This document shows positions 54,214 to 62,810 of a DNA stretch of 64,000 nucleotides, one piece after another. Source of the DNA: Rhizobium sp. ACO-34A (GTDB lineage: Bacteria > Pseudomonadota > Alphaproteobacteria > Rhizobiales > Rhizobiaceae); contig CP021371.1 in NCBI GenBank assembly GCA_002600635.1, forward strand, positions 3,227,001 to 3,291,000, read 5' to 3'. Each line of letters opens with the position of its first letter. Positions within the stretch are counted from its first letter, which is position 1. The translations under genes and the position numbers were made by a program. The notes beneath the pieces are model-generated. The model did not search any database. It was not told where the DNA came from and saw nothing but the letters and a program-made list of their open reading frames with translations.

Positions 54214-54858
54214 TCAGGCTCCTTGGGAGAGGGAGGAAGCGTTAGGTGACGAAAGGCGCGTCAGCCTTCCGGAAACAATACGGGAATCAATAAGCCGCCG
54301 CTCGGCGGAAAAGGGATGGCCTTCCCAGCCTTCGTGGCTGAAACCGGCAAGGCAGATGGTATCCGCGGCGAAAGCCGGCTCGGAAAGCACGTGGGCGACA
54401 ACCACCATTCCGCTGCTCGGCACGACATAATCGCCGGGCTCCTGCACGGAAAGCTCGACATCGACGGCCTCATGCACGCGGCGCGAAATGAGGCGGTGAA
54501 CCTTGCCGTGGCGTACGGCGAGACGTTCGAAGTCCTCCGTGTAGTCGTCGCAGAAATCGTCGAGTTCGGGATGGCTGACTGCGAGTTGCGGCCTGAGCGC
54601 CCGGAATTTCCCGGGGTCCCGAACAGACCAGATCTCGGCGCAGTCGCGTACCGGCTCGCTGTCCAGCCAGGCATCGGAGGACAGCATGGCCTTTGCCGGT
54701 CGACCCGTATTGCAGACCGCCAGCACGTCGGTCTTGTGGCCCGAGGCGGGAAAGCTCGGGGTCATGTTGAAACGAACGACCAGATCGGCAGCGTCGATCA
54801 CGTCCGCTGCGCCCTCCGGTACCGATCCGTTCCCCACGATCATGATCCGTCTTCCCAT
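54214..54858 (-). CDS. Rhizobial 'urease operon accessory protein' (glycosyltransferase-29-like)
   Basis: 214 residues from ATG 54858 with GGGAG just upstream; an in-frame ATG at 54876 overlaps the upstream stop and would add 6 residues. MIVGNGSVPEGAADVIDAAD and VVRFNMTPSFPASGHKTDVL resemble the sialyltransferase-like GT29 fold (VGNG and VRFN motifs). Such genes are known in rhizobial urease operons without a proven role. It ends 3 bp before ureC. Confidence 0.75.
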   Translation of the reverse strand: MGRRIMIVGNGSVPEGAADVIDAADLVVRFNMTPSFPASGHKTDVLAVCNTGRPAKAMLSSDAWLDSEPVRDCAEIWSVRDPGKFRALRPQLAVSHPELDDFCDDYTEDFERLAVRHGKVHRLISRRVHEAVDVELSVQEPGDYVVPSSGMVVVAHVLSEPAFAADTICLAGFSHEGWEGHPFSAERRLIDSRIVSGRLTRLSSPNASSLSQGA

Positions 54859-54872
54859 TTCGCTCCCGGTTA

Positions 54873-55289
54873 TCATTCGACGCCGTTGGCGAGGTCCTTG
54901 AGTTCCTCTGTCCGCTTGCGTGTCAGGTCAGTGAGGCACGAGGCAACGACGGTCGGATACATGCTTCCGCCCCAGACGGCGTAACCTACGGCATTGCACT
55001 GCCCGTCGCGATACTCGATCCAGGCCCGCTGCGCCTTCAAAAGCGACGCAACCGCACCCTTTACCTGCTCGTCCAGATCGGCATCCCATTCGGCCACGAC
55101 CTTGCGGGTCTTGACCCATTGCAGGTTCAGTTCCTTGTCGGCCACCTTGTAATCCCGGTCCGCGCAGACATTCATCGCAAACTGGGTCGTCGCATTGGCG
55201 CAATCGACCTCCGGCTCGTCCTCGCTTTGCGCGGGGCCATCGATCAGCAGCACACAACCGCAAAGCATCGCCAACAGCGCCGATTTCAT
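54873..55289 (-). CDS. DUF1311 (LprI-like) secreted protein
   Basis: 138 residues. An N-terminal signal peptide (MKSALLAMLCGCVLLIDGPA) is followed by the LprI core with cysteines: CANATTQFAMNVCADRDYK, LLKAQRAWIEYRDGQC and a last Cys in VASCLTD. The family includes lysozyme-inhibitor-like proteins. It sits between ureB and the accessory gene and is co-directional. Confidence 0.85.
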   Translation of the reverse strand: MKSALLAMLCGCVLLIDGPAQSEDEPEVDCANATTQFAMNVCADRDYKVADKELNLQWVKTRKVVAEWDADLDEQVKGAVASLLKAQRAWIEYRDGQCNAVGYAVWGGSMYPTVVASCLTDLTRKRTEELKDLANGVE

Positions 55290-55320
55290 CTCTCGCTCCT
55301 CCGGGCGGGATCAACCGACT

Positions 55321-55626
55321 TCACAGCTTGCCCATGACCTGCTGGCGGAAGCCATAGACCTCGCGCTTGCCGGAAAGCGGGATCAGCGTAACCCGCCGCA
55401 TCTGGCCCGGCTCGAAACGCACGGCCGTGCCTGCGGGAATATCGAGACGCATGCCGCGAGCCTGCTCGCGATCGAAGGAGAGACCGGCATTGGTCTCATA
55501 GAAATGGTAGTGGCTGCCCACCTGCACCGGACGATCCCCGGTGTTCGCAACTTCGATCGTCACGGTCGGAAGGCCGGCATTGAGTTCGATTTCGCCGCTC
55601 GCGGCAATGATTTCACCCGGGATCAT
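55321..55626 (-). CDS. ureB: Urease beta subunit UreB
   Basis: 101 residues from ATG 55626 ([18 protein letters not shown]). Family blocks [19 protein letters not shown] and [17 protein letters not shown] are present, and the length is normal. It is a structural subunit of the (UreABC)3 trimer. It lies 19 bp after the DUF1272 gene. Confidence 0.97.
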   Translation of the reverse strand: MIPGEIIAASGEIELNAGLPTVTIEVANTGDRPVQVGSHYHFYETNAGLSFDREQARGMRLDIPAGTAVRFEPGQMRRVTLIPLSGKREVYGFRQQVMGKL

Positions 55627-55645
55627 CGCTTGTTCCCTCTCCTGT

Positions 55646-55900
55646 TCAGGCGGCCACGGAGGGCTTGCAGCCCTCGGCCTTGAAAACACGTTTTGTCGAG
55701 GCCGGATTGGCCGTAAGCTTCTCGGCCGGACGCACCGGCCGGCGCACCAGTTCACCTCCGCAATTGGGGCAGAAGCCACCGAGCACCTCGGAAGCGCAAT
55801 CGCTGCAGAAGGTGCATTCGAAACTGCAGATCAGCGCATCCCGGCTTTCCGGAGGAAGATCACGATCGCAGCATTCGCAGCCGGGTCTGAGTTCCAGCAT
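55646..55900 (-). CDS. DUF1272 zinc-ribbon protein
   Basis: 84 residues from ATG 55900 ([11 protein letters not shown]). Cysteine pairs in [20 protein letters not shown] and CPNCGGEL fit two zinc-knuckle-type sites, with a basic tail ([10 protein letters not shown]). Known in rhizobial urease operons; role unproven. Confidence 0.85.
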   Translation of the reverse strand: MLELRPGCECCDRDLPPESRDALICSFECTFCSDCASEVLGGFCPNCGGELVRRPVRPAEKLTANPASTKRVFKAEGCKPSVAA

Positions 55901-55907
55901 GGCGGCC

Positions 55908-56210
55908 TCAGCGGATGGGTTCGTGCACGGTGACGAGCTTGGTCCCATCGGGGAACGTCGCCTCGACCTGCACGTCGTGGATCATCTCGGCAATGCCTTC
56001 CATCACCTGGGCACGGGTGATGACATGGGCGCCGGCTTCCATCAGTTCGGCAACGGGTCGACCGTCTCGTGCGCCTTCGACGACGAAATCGGTAATCAGC
56101 GCAATGGCTTCGGGATAGTTGAGCTTGACGCCGCGCTCCAGCCTGCGGCGGGCCACGATAGCCGCCATGGCGATGAGCAATTTGTCTTTTTCTCTCGGCG
56201 TGAGATTCAT
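55908..56210 (-). CDS. ureA: Urease gamma subunit UreA
   Basis: 100 residues from ATG 56210 ([20 protein letters not shown]); the frame is open 50 codons upstream within a shadow of ureD. Motifs [26 protein letters not shown] and [16 protein letters not shown] match family members. Standard length. Confidence 0.97.
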   Translation of the reverse strand: MNLTPREKDKLLIAMAAIVARRRLERGVKLNYPEAIALITDFVVEGARDGRPVAELMEAGAHVITRAQVMEGIAEMIHDVQVEATFPDGTKLVTVHEPIR

Positions 56211-56236
56211 GGCTGTTCCACTCTTGTTGCGCTGCG

Positions 56237-57055
56237 TCAGAGATTCCAGACTTTCGGCACAGACGCGCCGCCGCGCAAGACCGAAATCACCGGGATCAGG
56301 ATTTTTCTCAAGGTGAACCCATCCTCGGCGGCAAGCCGCACGACGAGTTTTCCGTTCCAATGGCTGGCGCCGCCCGCGGCATTGCCCAGAAGATCGCGAA
56401 CCGGAGAAAGATAGGCCTCCGCGTGAGGCCCTGTGTAGAGCAATGTCGAGAAAGCCACATCGCCGGAGAGCACGGGCGCGGCAGCCGTCAGGCGCCGCAT
56501 ATCCCCTTCCATGAGCAGGTCTTCCGCATGAATGAGCCGACCGGCGCGGCGAATGCGCCAGCGATCCCGCACCATCCCGCTTTCCATGGCCTCGCCCATG
56601 GCTTTACGCCCGAGAAGAATGGCTTCGACGGCGAGGAATTCGGCGCTTTCATCGAGATCGACCTCCAGCCGACGCGTGAGCGACGCGCGGTCGAACAGGA
56701 TGGATTCCTGCGGCAACCAGTGGAAGCGTGCGCCCTGCCCCACATCGATGCGGGTCACGACATCGGCCGTGCCGACGGATGCCTTGTAGATCTTTTCGCA
56801 GGCCTGTGTGGTCGCGGTGACGAAAGTGCCGGCACCGGCGGAAAACGACCAGTCCAGCCGGTCGCCGCCGGTCAGGCCGCCGGCGGTATTGATGATGACC
56901 GCCTCCATCTCGGAGGAAAATGTATGCGGGAGGCGGATCTTCGCCGCTCCCTCCTGATAAAGCTCGGCAATGCGCGTACGACCATCGAGCGCCTTGCTTA
57001 CAAGCCGTCCGTCACCACGGGCTCGCTGTTGTCTGACTTGACCTGCTGGCTGCAC
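56237..57055 (-). CDS. ureD: Urease accessory protein UreD
   Basis: 272 residues from GTG 57055 (AGGGG 5 nt upstream), overlapping the esterase 3' end by 58 bp; the ATG at 57109 has no ribosome site. UreD motifs are present: [20 protein letters not shown] at the start, [15 protein letters not shown] near 60, and [10 protein letters not shown] near 88. It forms the scaffold on which UreF/UreG deliver nickel to UreABC. The position upstream of ureA is usual. Confidence 0.94.
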   Translation of the reverse strand: MQPAGQVRQQRARGDGRLVSKALDGRTRIAELYQEGAAKIRLPHTFSSEMEAVIINTAGGLTGGDRLDWSFSAGAGTFVTATTQACEKIYKASVGTADVVTRIDVGQGARFHWLPQESILFDRASLTRRLEVDLDESAEFLAVEAILLGRKAMGEAMESGMVRDRWRIRRAGRLIHAEDLLMEGDMRRLTAAAPVLSGDVAFSTLLYTGPHAEAYLSPVRDLLGNAAGGASHWNGKLVVRLAAEDGFTLRKILIPVISVLRGGASVPKVWNL

Positions 57056-58128
57056 GTTTTCCCCTGTACGCCCGCCTCTTTTCCGGCGGTTGTCTTGTCG
57101 GCCGGGCATGCCGTTTTCTGAGGTACCCCTGCAAGGAGCTCCCCACCCGAATTACGGAAGAAGTCCCACATTCTTCCCGTCGCATCAACCTCCCGGATCT
57201 TTTCTCCCTGTGCACCGGCCAGCCGGAAGCGAACCCGATCGCCCGGCCAGGAGTGATCGGCATCCTTGATCACGTAGGAAATCACGCTCGTTCCGGCCTT
57301 GCAGCCGTAATAGGCGGAAAACGTTGCCGTCTCGCCCTTTTCACTGCGAGGATGCGGGTCGCAGCCGTCCAGTTCGGCCCAGCGCTTCAGGGCGACTTCG
57401 CCGCCATATTGCCAGTAGGCCTTGCCGCCGCCGCCAAAGGGATTGACGTCATCCTTGAGGCCGGAAAAGGCGATGATCGAGACGGGTTTCGCCGGATGGC
57501 AGCTTGCCTTGCGCGGACGCCAGACGCCGTCTTCCTGCTCGGGATAACCGGCGCGAAGCCCCATGACGAAGCCGGCAGCGGCGAAATCGCCGTAACCGTC
57601 ACAGACATATTGCGACAGCATGCGGCCACCACCCGAATAACCGGAAGCATAGATGCGGGCGGGATCGACGCAGAAGGTCTCCGTCGCGTAATGAACGGCG
57701 GTGCGGATGAAGGCGCCCTCATCCAGCCCCTCGGCCTTGGTCACGCCGGGAACGTTCCAGGCATTCGTACCCTTGAACTCGCCGGAGAGGCTGCCCTGAA
57801 GCGCCATGACGATGAAGCCCTCGCGCTCGGCCACCTCGTCCCACTGGCTGCGGTTCATCTGGCCGTCGGGATTGCTGTTGCTGCCGTGAAAATCGAACAC
57901 CACGGGAACCTTGCGTTTCCCGCTATAGTTCGACGGAATGAAATAGACGGCAGAACGCGTCTGGCCGTTGATATCGAGCGACAGATCGTGACGACCCGCC
58001 GGAAAAGATGCGCCGCAACCGGCGGCAAGGGCACTGCCGACGCCGGCAGCAAGAAAGAAAAGCCCCGAAACGACCAACCGGACAATGCCAGTCGACCGCA
58101 CGCGGTTGAAAACCGTGCTGGATGTCAT
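56998..58128 (-). CDS. Secreted PHB-depolymerase/LpqC-type esterase
   Basis: 376 residues. A signal peptide (about 1-35) is followed by an alpha/beta-hydrolase of the LpqC/feruloyl esterase group: [11 protein letters not shown] (oxyanion region), GYSGGG nucleophile motif (G-x-S-x-G), and a late DADHSWPG with the catalytic His. The C-terminus runs into ureD (58 bp overlap). It is not part of urease and is unusual in a ure-urt stretch. Confidence 0.85.
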   Translation of the reverse strand: MTSSTVFNRVRSTGIVRLVVSGLFFLAAGVGSALAAGCGASFPAGRHDLSLDINGQTRSAVYFIPSNYSGKRKVPVVFDFHGSNSNPDGQMNRSQWDEVAEREGFIVMALQGSLSGEFKGTNAWNVPGVTKAEGLDEGAFIRTAVHYATETFCVDPARIYASGYSGGGRMLSQYVCDGYGDFAAAGFVMGLRAGYPEQEDGVWRPRKASCHPAKPVSIIAFSGLKDDVNPFGGGGKAYWQYGGEVALKRWAELDGCDPHPRSEKGETATFSAYYGCKAGTSVISYVIKDADHSWPGDRVRFRLAGAQGEKIREVDATGRMWDFFRNSGGELLAGVPQKTACPADKTTAGKEAGVQGKTCSQQVKSDNSEPVVTDGL

Positions 58129-58224
58129 GGATACGCCTTCTGTTCGCAGATGCGGGAAAATACCACGTCATGCCACAGCATCAAGCAGTAAAAGCTAATA
58201 AATCGTCAATCCAGCCATGCACTA

Positions 58225-58920
58225 TCAGACGGTCAGGTGCCGCCGGGCTTCCGGCGTATCCAGCGTCTCGGCCGGCCCCGTATGCACGATCTCGCCGCGA
58301 TCCATGATGTAGACGTGATCGGCAAGTTCCCGGCAGAAATCCAGATACTGCTCGACCAGCAGGATCGCCATGCCGGTGGAATCCCTTAAGTAACGGATTG
58401 CCCGGCCGATATCCTTGATGATCGACGGCTGGATGCCTTCCGTCGGCTCGTCGAGCACAAGAATCTTCGGCCTCGTCACCATGGCGCGACCGATTGCGAG
58501 CTGCTGCTGCTGCCCGCCCGAAAGGTCGCCGCCACGCCGGCCGAGCATGGTCTGCAGGATCGGAAAGAGACTAAAGATCTCGTCCGGGATATAGCGGTCC
58601 TTGCGCGCGAGCGGAGCATAGCCGGTTTCGAGGTTTTCCTTCACCGTCAGTAGCGGAAAGATCTCGCGCCCCTGCGGCACATAGCCGACACCGGCCCGCG
58701 CCCGGTTGAACGGCGCCAGACCGTTGAGCGCCTCGCCTTCGAACGAAATCGTTCCGGCCGAGATGGGGTGCTGGCCCGTAACGGCACGCAGCAACGAACT
58801 CTTGCCCACCCCGTTGCGCCCCAGCACGCAGGTGATCTTGCCCATCTCGGCCTTGATCGATACGCCACGCAGAGCCTGCGCGGCTCCGTAATGAAGGTTG
58901 ATGTTGTCGACTGTCAGCAT
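58225..58920 (-). CDS. urtE: Urea ABC transporter ATPase UrtE
   Basis: 231 residues from ATG 58920 (AGAGGA upstream). Walker A is GRNGVGKSS, the signature LSGGQQQQLA, and Walker B LVLDEPTEGIQPS; the IQPS tail of the Walker B region is characteristic of UrtE. It lies 104 bp after urtD. It pairs with UrtD to energise high-affinity urea import. Confidence 0.96.
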   Translation of the reverse strand: MLTVDNINLHYGAAQALRGVSIKAEMGKITCVLGRNGVGKSSLLRAVTGQHPISAGTISFEGEALNGLAPFNRARAGVGYVPQGREIFPLLTVKENLETGYAPLARKDRYIPDEIFSLFPILQTMLGRRGGDLSGGQQQQLAIGRAMVTRPKILVLDEPTEGIQPSIIKDIGRAIRYLRDSTGMAILLVEQYLDFCRELADHVYIMDRGEIVHTGPAETLDTPEARRHLTV

Positions 58921-59024
58921 CGTCGTTCCTCTGAATTCTTCCTCTGCACAGACGCTGCCGCCCCTGGCACCCCGCCCCTCTCCCGGGGTGGGGAGAAAGG
59001 CGGGGTATCCGGAGCGTGAACAGG

Positions 59025-59777
59025 TTAGCGCCCCAGATAATTCTCGATCACCTTCGGGTCGTTCGAGACAAAGTCGATCGACCCCTCGGCAAGCACCGAA
59101 CCTTCCGCGAGGCAGGTGACCTTCACTCCGAGATCGCGGATGAAGCCCATGTCGTGCTCGACCACCACGACCGAGCGCGTCTTGGCGATCTGCTTGAGGA
59201 GAAGCGCGGTTTCAGCGGTCTCGGCGTCCGTCATGCCGGCCACCGGCTCGTCGACCAGCAGCAACTTGGGTTCCTGGGCCAGCAGCATGCCGATCTCCAG
59301 CCATTGCTTCTGGCCGTGGGAAAGGTTTGCGGCGAGATCGTCCTTGCGCGCTGTCAGCCGGACTGTTTCGAGGATTTCCTCGATGCGCGCCTTGTCATCC
59401 GCCGTCAGCCGGTAGAACAGCGTGGCGAACACGCCGCGGTCGCGGTTGAGCGCCAGCTCCAGATTATCCCAGACGGTATGGCTTTCGAACACCGTCGGCT
59501 TCTGGAACTTGCGGCCGATGCCAAGCTGGGCAATATCGGCCTCGTCCTTCTTGGTCAGGTCGACCTCACCGTTGAAGAACACCTCCCCCTCGTCTGGTCG
59601 CGTCTTGCCGGTGATGATGTCCATCATCGTCGTCTTGCCGGCACCGTTCGGACCGATGATCGCCCTGAGTTCACCCGGCTCGATGACCAGCGAAAGCGAG
59701 TTCAGCGCCTTGAAGCCGTCGAAGGAAACGGACACGCCGTTGAGGTAGAGAAGGCTCGTCGGTTTATTGTCGTCCAT
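59025..59777 (-). CDS. urtD: Urea ABC transporter ATPase UrtD
   Basis: 250 residues from ATG 59777 (MDDNKPTSLLYLNG); a longer open frame upstream is a shadow of urtC. Walker A is GPNGAGKTT, the signature-like LSHGQKQWLEIG typical of UrtD, and Walker B LLLVDEPVAGM. The gene is 5 bp after urtC. Confidence 0.96.
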   Translation of the reverse strand: MDDNKPTSLLYLNGVSVSFDGFKALNSLSLVIEPGELRAIIGPNGAGKTTMMDIITGKTRPDEGEVFFNGEVDLTKKDEADIAQLGIGRKFQKPTVFESHTVWDNLELALNRDRGVFATLFYRLTADDKARIEEILETVRLTARKDDLAANLSHGQKQWLEIGMLLAQEPKLLLVDEPVAGMTDAETAETALLLKQIAKTRSVVVVEHDMGFIRDLGVKVTCLAEGSVLAEGSIDFVSNDPKVIENYLGR

Positions 59778-59782
59778 CGTCC

Positions 59783-60943
59783 TCACTCCGCTGCCTGGCC
59801 GACGGCGGCTGCGACGCCACCCTCTTCCGCCTTGGTTGCCGTTTTCAGGTCGCGCCGCGCCATGGTCTTCTGCTGGATCGTTCCGACGATGCCCTTGGGC
59901 AGAAACAGCGTGACGCCGATGAAGAGGCCGCCGAGCGCGAAGAGCCAGAGTTCCGGGAACGCGCCGGTGAAGTAGCTCTTGCCGGCATTGACCATGAGCG
60001 CACCGATGATCGGCCCGATCAGCGTCCCGCGGCCGCCGACCGCGGTCCACACCACCACCTCGATAGAGTTGGCGGGCGCGAATTCGCCGGGGTTGATGAT
60101 GCCGACCTGCGGCACGAACAGCGCGCCGGCAATGCCCGCCATCATCGCGGAAACGACGAAGGTGAAGAGCTTGATGTTCTCGACCCGGTAACCGAGGAAG
60201 CGCGTGCGGCTTTCTGCATCGCGCACGCCGACCAGCACCTTGCCGAACTTGGAGCGTACGATGCCGGAGGAAATCAGCAGGCAGAGCGCCAGCATCAGCG
60301 CGGAACTTGCAAACAGCACGGCACGGGTGCCATCCGCCTGAACGTTGAAGCCGACGATTTCCTTGAAGTCGGTGAGGCCGTTATTGCCGCCGAAGCCCAT
60401 GTCGTTGCGGAAGAAGGCGAGCAGCAGGGCGTAGGTCATCGCCTGGGTGATGATCGACAGATAGACGCCATTGACACGGCTACGGAAGGCAAACCAGCCG
60501 AACACGAAGGCCAGCAGGCCCGGCACGAACAGCACCATCACCATGGCGAAGGGGAACATGTCGAAGCCGTGCCAGAACCACGGCAGTTCCTTCCAGTTCA
60601 GGAACACCATGAAATCCGGCAGGATCGGGTTGCCGTAAACACCGCGCGAGCCGATCTGGCGCATCAGGTACATGCCCATGGCATAGCCGCCGAGCGCAAA
60701 GAAGGCGCCGTGGCCGAGCGAGAGAATGCCGCAATAGCCCCACACCAGATCGAGCGCCAGCGCCAGCAGCGCGTAGCAGAGATACTTGCCCATCAGCGAT
60801 ACGGCATAGGTGGGGATATGCAGGAAACTGTCCGGCGGCGTCAGGAGATTGAGCGCCGGGACAAGCACCGCGACGGCCACCAGAATGGAGATGGCGATGA
60901 CGATCCTGCCTTCGAGGGCGCGGAAGATAAAACCGGTCATCAT
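59783..60943 (-). CDS. urtC: Urea ABC transporter permease UrtC
   Basis: 386 residues; the ATG overlaps the urtB stop (ATGA). It is a LivM-like permease with GYCGILSLGHGAFFALGGYA and TAVGGRGTLIGPIIGAL motifs and about ten helices. The C-terminus is longer than in LivM, which is normal for UrtC. Confidence 0.95.
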   Translation of the reverse strand: MMTGFIFRALEGRIVIAISILVAVAVLVPALNLLTPPDSFLHIPTYAVSLMGKYLCYALLALALDLVWGYCGILSLGHGAFFALGGYAMGMYLMRQIGSRGVYGNPILPDFMVFLNWKELPWFWHGFDMFPFAMVMVLFVPGLLAFVFGWFAFRSRVNGVYLSIITQAMTYALLLAFFRNDMGFGGNNGLTDFKEIVGFNVQADGTRAVLFASSALMLALCLLISSGIVRSKFGKVLVGVRDAESRTRFLGYRVENIKLFTFVVSAMMAGIAGALFVPQVGIINPGEFAPANSIEVVVWTAVGGRGTLIGPIIGALMVNAGKSYFTGAFPELWLFALGGLFIGVTLFLPKGIVGTIQQKTMARRDLKTATKAEEGGVAAAVGQAAE

Positions 60944-62556
60944 GCTTCGATGGCCCTCCCCTTGAGCGCGAAGAGGCCGCGCGGTCTTTTCTGGATAAAC
61001 AGGATGATCAGGACGAGAACGAGGATCTTGCCGAGCACGGCGCCGACCGACGGTTCAAGCAGCTTGTTCAGGATGCCGAGCGACAACGCGCCGACGAGCG
61101 TGCCCCAGAGATTGCCGACACCGCCGAACACCACGACCATGAAGCTGTCGATGATGTAGGACTGGCCGAGGTTCGGGGAAACGTTGTCGATCTGGCTGAG
61201 CGCGACACCGGCAATCCCGGCAATGCCGGAGCCAAGCGCGAAGGTGAAGGCATCGACCCACGGCGTACGGATACCCATCGAGGATGCCATGCGACGGTTC
61301 TGGGTCACTGCCCGCATCTGCAGGCCGAATGCCGACCGCTTCATCAGCACCAGCAGACCGAGGAAGATCGTCAGCGAGAAGACGGTGATCCACAGCCGGT
61401 TCCAGGTAACTGTGAGGTCGCCGAGAGCGAAGGAACCCGACATCCAAGACGGGCTGCCGACCTCCTGGTTGGTCGGTCCGAAGATCGAGCGGATCGCCTG
61501 TTGCAGGATCAGCGAAATGCCCCAGGTGGCAAGCAGGGTTTCAAGCGGCCGGCCATAAAGAAAGCGGATGACGCCGCGCTCGATCACGAGGCCGACGGTT
61601 CCGGTCACGAGGAAGGCGACCGGCAGCGTGATTGCCAGCGACCAGTCGAACAGGCCGGGGTAATTGTTGCGGATCACCTCCTGCACCACGAATGTGGAGT
61701 AAGCGCCGAGCATGACCATCTCGCCATGCGCCATGTTGATGATGCCCATCACGCCGAAGGTGATGGCGAGGCCAATTGCGGCGAGCAGCAGGACGGAACC
61801 GAGCGAAACGCCGTAGATGACGTTCTGCACGCCGTCCCACAGCGCCAGCTTGTCCTCGATCGTGCGGATCGCGGTGTCGATGTCGGCCTTCAGCGCATCG
61901 TCGGCATTGGCCGAGGCCGTCATCAGGATGCCGATCGCATCGCGTCCGCCGATCCCTTCGATCACGGCGATTGCCGCCTGCTTGTCTGCGAGAGGACGGT
62001 CGGACCCCATGATCGATACGGCGCGGGCCTGTTCGAGAACAGAACGCACCTCGCCGTCCTTTTCCTCGGCAAGCGCGCTCTCCAGAAGCTCGAGATTGTC
62101 GGCGCTCGGGGATTTGAGAACGGAAGCCGCCGCCTGCAGCCTGACGGTGCGGTCGGGGCTCATCAGCGTCAGGCCGCCCTGCGCGGAACGGATCGCGCGG
62201 CGGAGATTGTTGTTGACCTTGATCTTGGTGAGAGCGCCCTTGCTCTCCTCGCCGACGACTTCGCCGGACAGCGGATCGATGAGCGAGAGCCTGGAGCCGG
62301 CGGCTTTCGTGATGAACACGTTGCCGTCCGACTTTCTCGCATAGAGATCGCCTTCGCCCAGCGCCTCGAGCGCCGGCACGACCTTGGGGTCGCCGGTCTT
62401 GCCGAGATCGCCGATGATCTTCTCCGCCTCGGGAAACGAGGCATTGCCGAGCGCGTTGATGAGCGTCGCAGCATCATCCGCGGCATGGGCAGGCAGGGTG
62501 CCGAAGGCCAGAACCAGCCAGAGAAACAGTAGTTTGAATAAATTGGATAATGTCAT
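60940..62556 (-). CDS. urtB: Urea ABC transporter permease UrtB (long form)
   Basis: 538 residues from ATG 62556 (GAGGGG 7-8 nt upstream). A signal segment (LLFLWLVLAFGTLPAHA) is followed by an additional periplasmic helical region of about 230 residues, then a LivH-like permease (GVMGIINMAHGEMVMLGAYS and VVFGGVGNLWGTLVGA). The N-terminal extension is the usual UrtB form. Confidence 0.94.
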   Translation of the reverse strand: MTLSNLFKLLFLWLVLAFGTLPAHAADDAATLINALGNASFPEAEKIIGDLGKTGDPKVVPALEALGEGDLYARKSDGNVFITKAAGSRLSLIDPLSGEVVGEESKGALTKIKVNNNLRRAIRSAQGGLTLMSPDRTVRLQAAASVLKSPSADNLELLESALAEEKDGEVRSVLEQARAVSIMGSDRPLADKQAAIAVIEGIGGRDAIGILMTASANADDALKADIDTAIRTIEDKLALWDGVQNVIYGVSLGSVLLLAAIGLAITFGVMGIINMAHGEMVMLGAYSTFVVQEVIRNNYPGLFDWSLAITLPVAFLVTGTVGLVIERGVIRFLYGRPLETLLATWGISLILQQAIRSIFGPTNQEVGSPSWMSGSFALGDLTVTWNRLWITVFSLTIFLGLLVLMKRSAFGLQMRAVTQNRRMASSMGIRTPWVDAFTFALGSGIAGIAGVALSQIDNVSPNLGQSYIIDSFMVVVFGGVGNLWGTLVGALSLGILNKLLEPSVGAVLGKILVLVLIILFIQKRPRGLFALKGRAIEA

Positions 62557-62654
62557 CACATCGCCCCTCATCCGCCGCCCGGCCTTCCTGCGATCGTGTC
62601 CGCATTCCCGGCATCTCGTGACCGTTTCACACATCCAGCGGGACGTAAGGTGTT

Positions 62655-62785
62655 CGCCCCTCTGGTCTGCCGACCATCTCCCTCACGGAAGGGGAGAAGA
62701 ACCGCGGCGCCGCCTCCTGCAAGCTCAAGCATGGACGGGTATCGAAAAAGCCCCTCCCCTGACGGGGAGGGGTTGGGGAGAGATA
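62655..62785 (-). repeat. Palindromic repeat element (copy 2, inverted, diverged)
   Basis: Read on the minus strand it follows the plan of the 38627 element: an AACCCCTCCCC/GGGGAGGGGC palindrome, a unique middle, CTCCCCTTCC/GAGGGAG, then GGTCGGCAGACC and AGAGGGG. The 9-bp ends are not kept. It fills most of the 254-bp gap between urtA and urtB, so urtA and urtB are separated by a possible mRNA hairpin. Confidence 0.6.
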
Positions 62786-62810
62786 CGCCTCCCCTAGTGC
62801 TTCACGCGGA

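Noticed and set aside
58965..59010. GC-rich inverted sequence between urtE and urtD as a third copy of the palindromic repeat
   Set aside because: It shares only a short CCCCTC/GGGGAG core and none of the downstream blocks.
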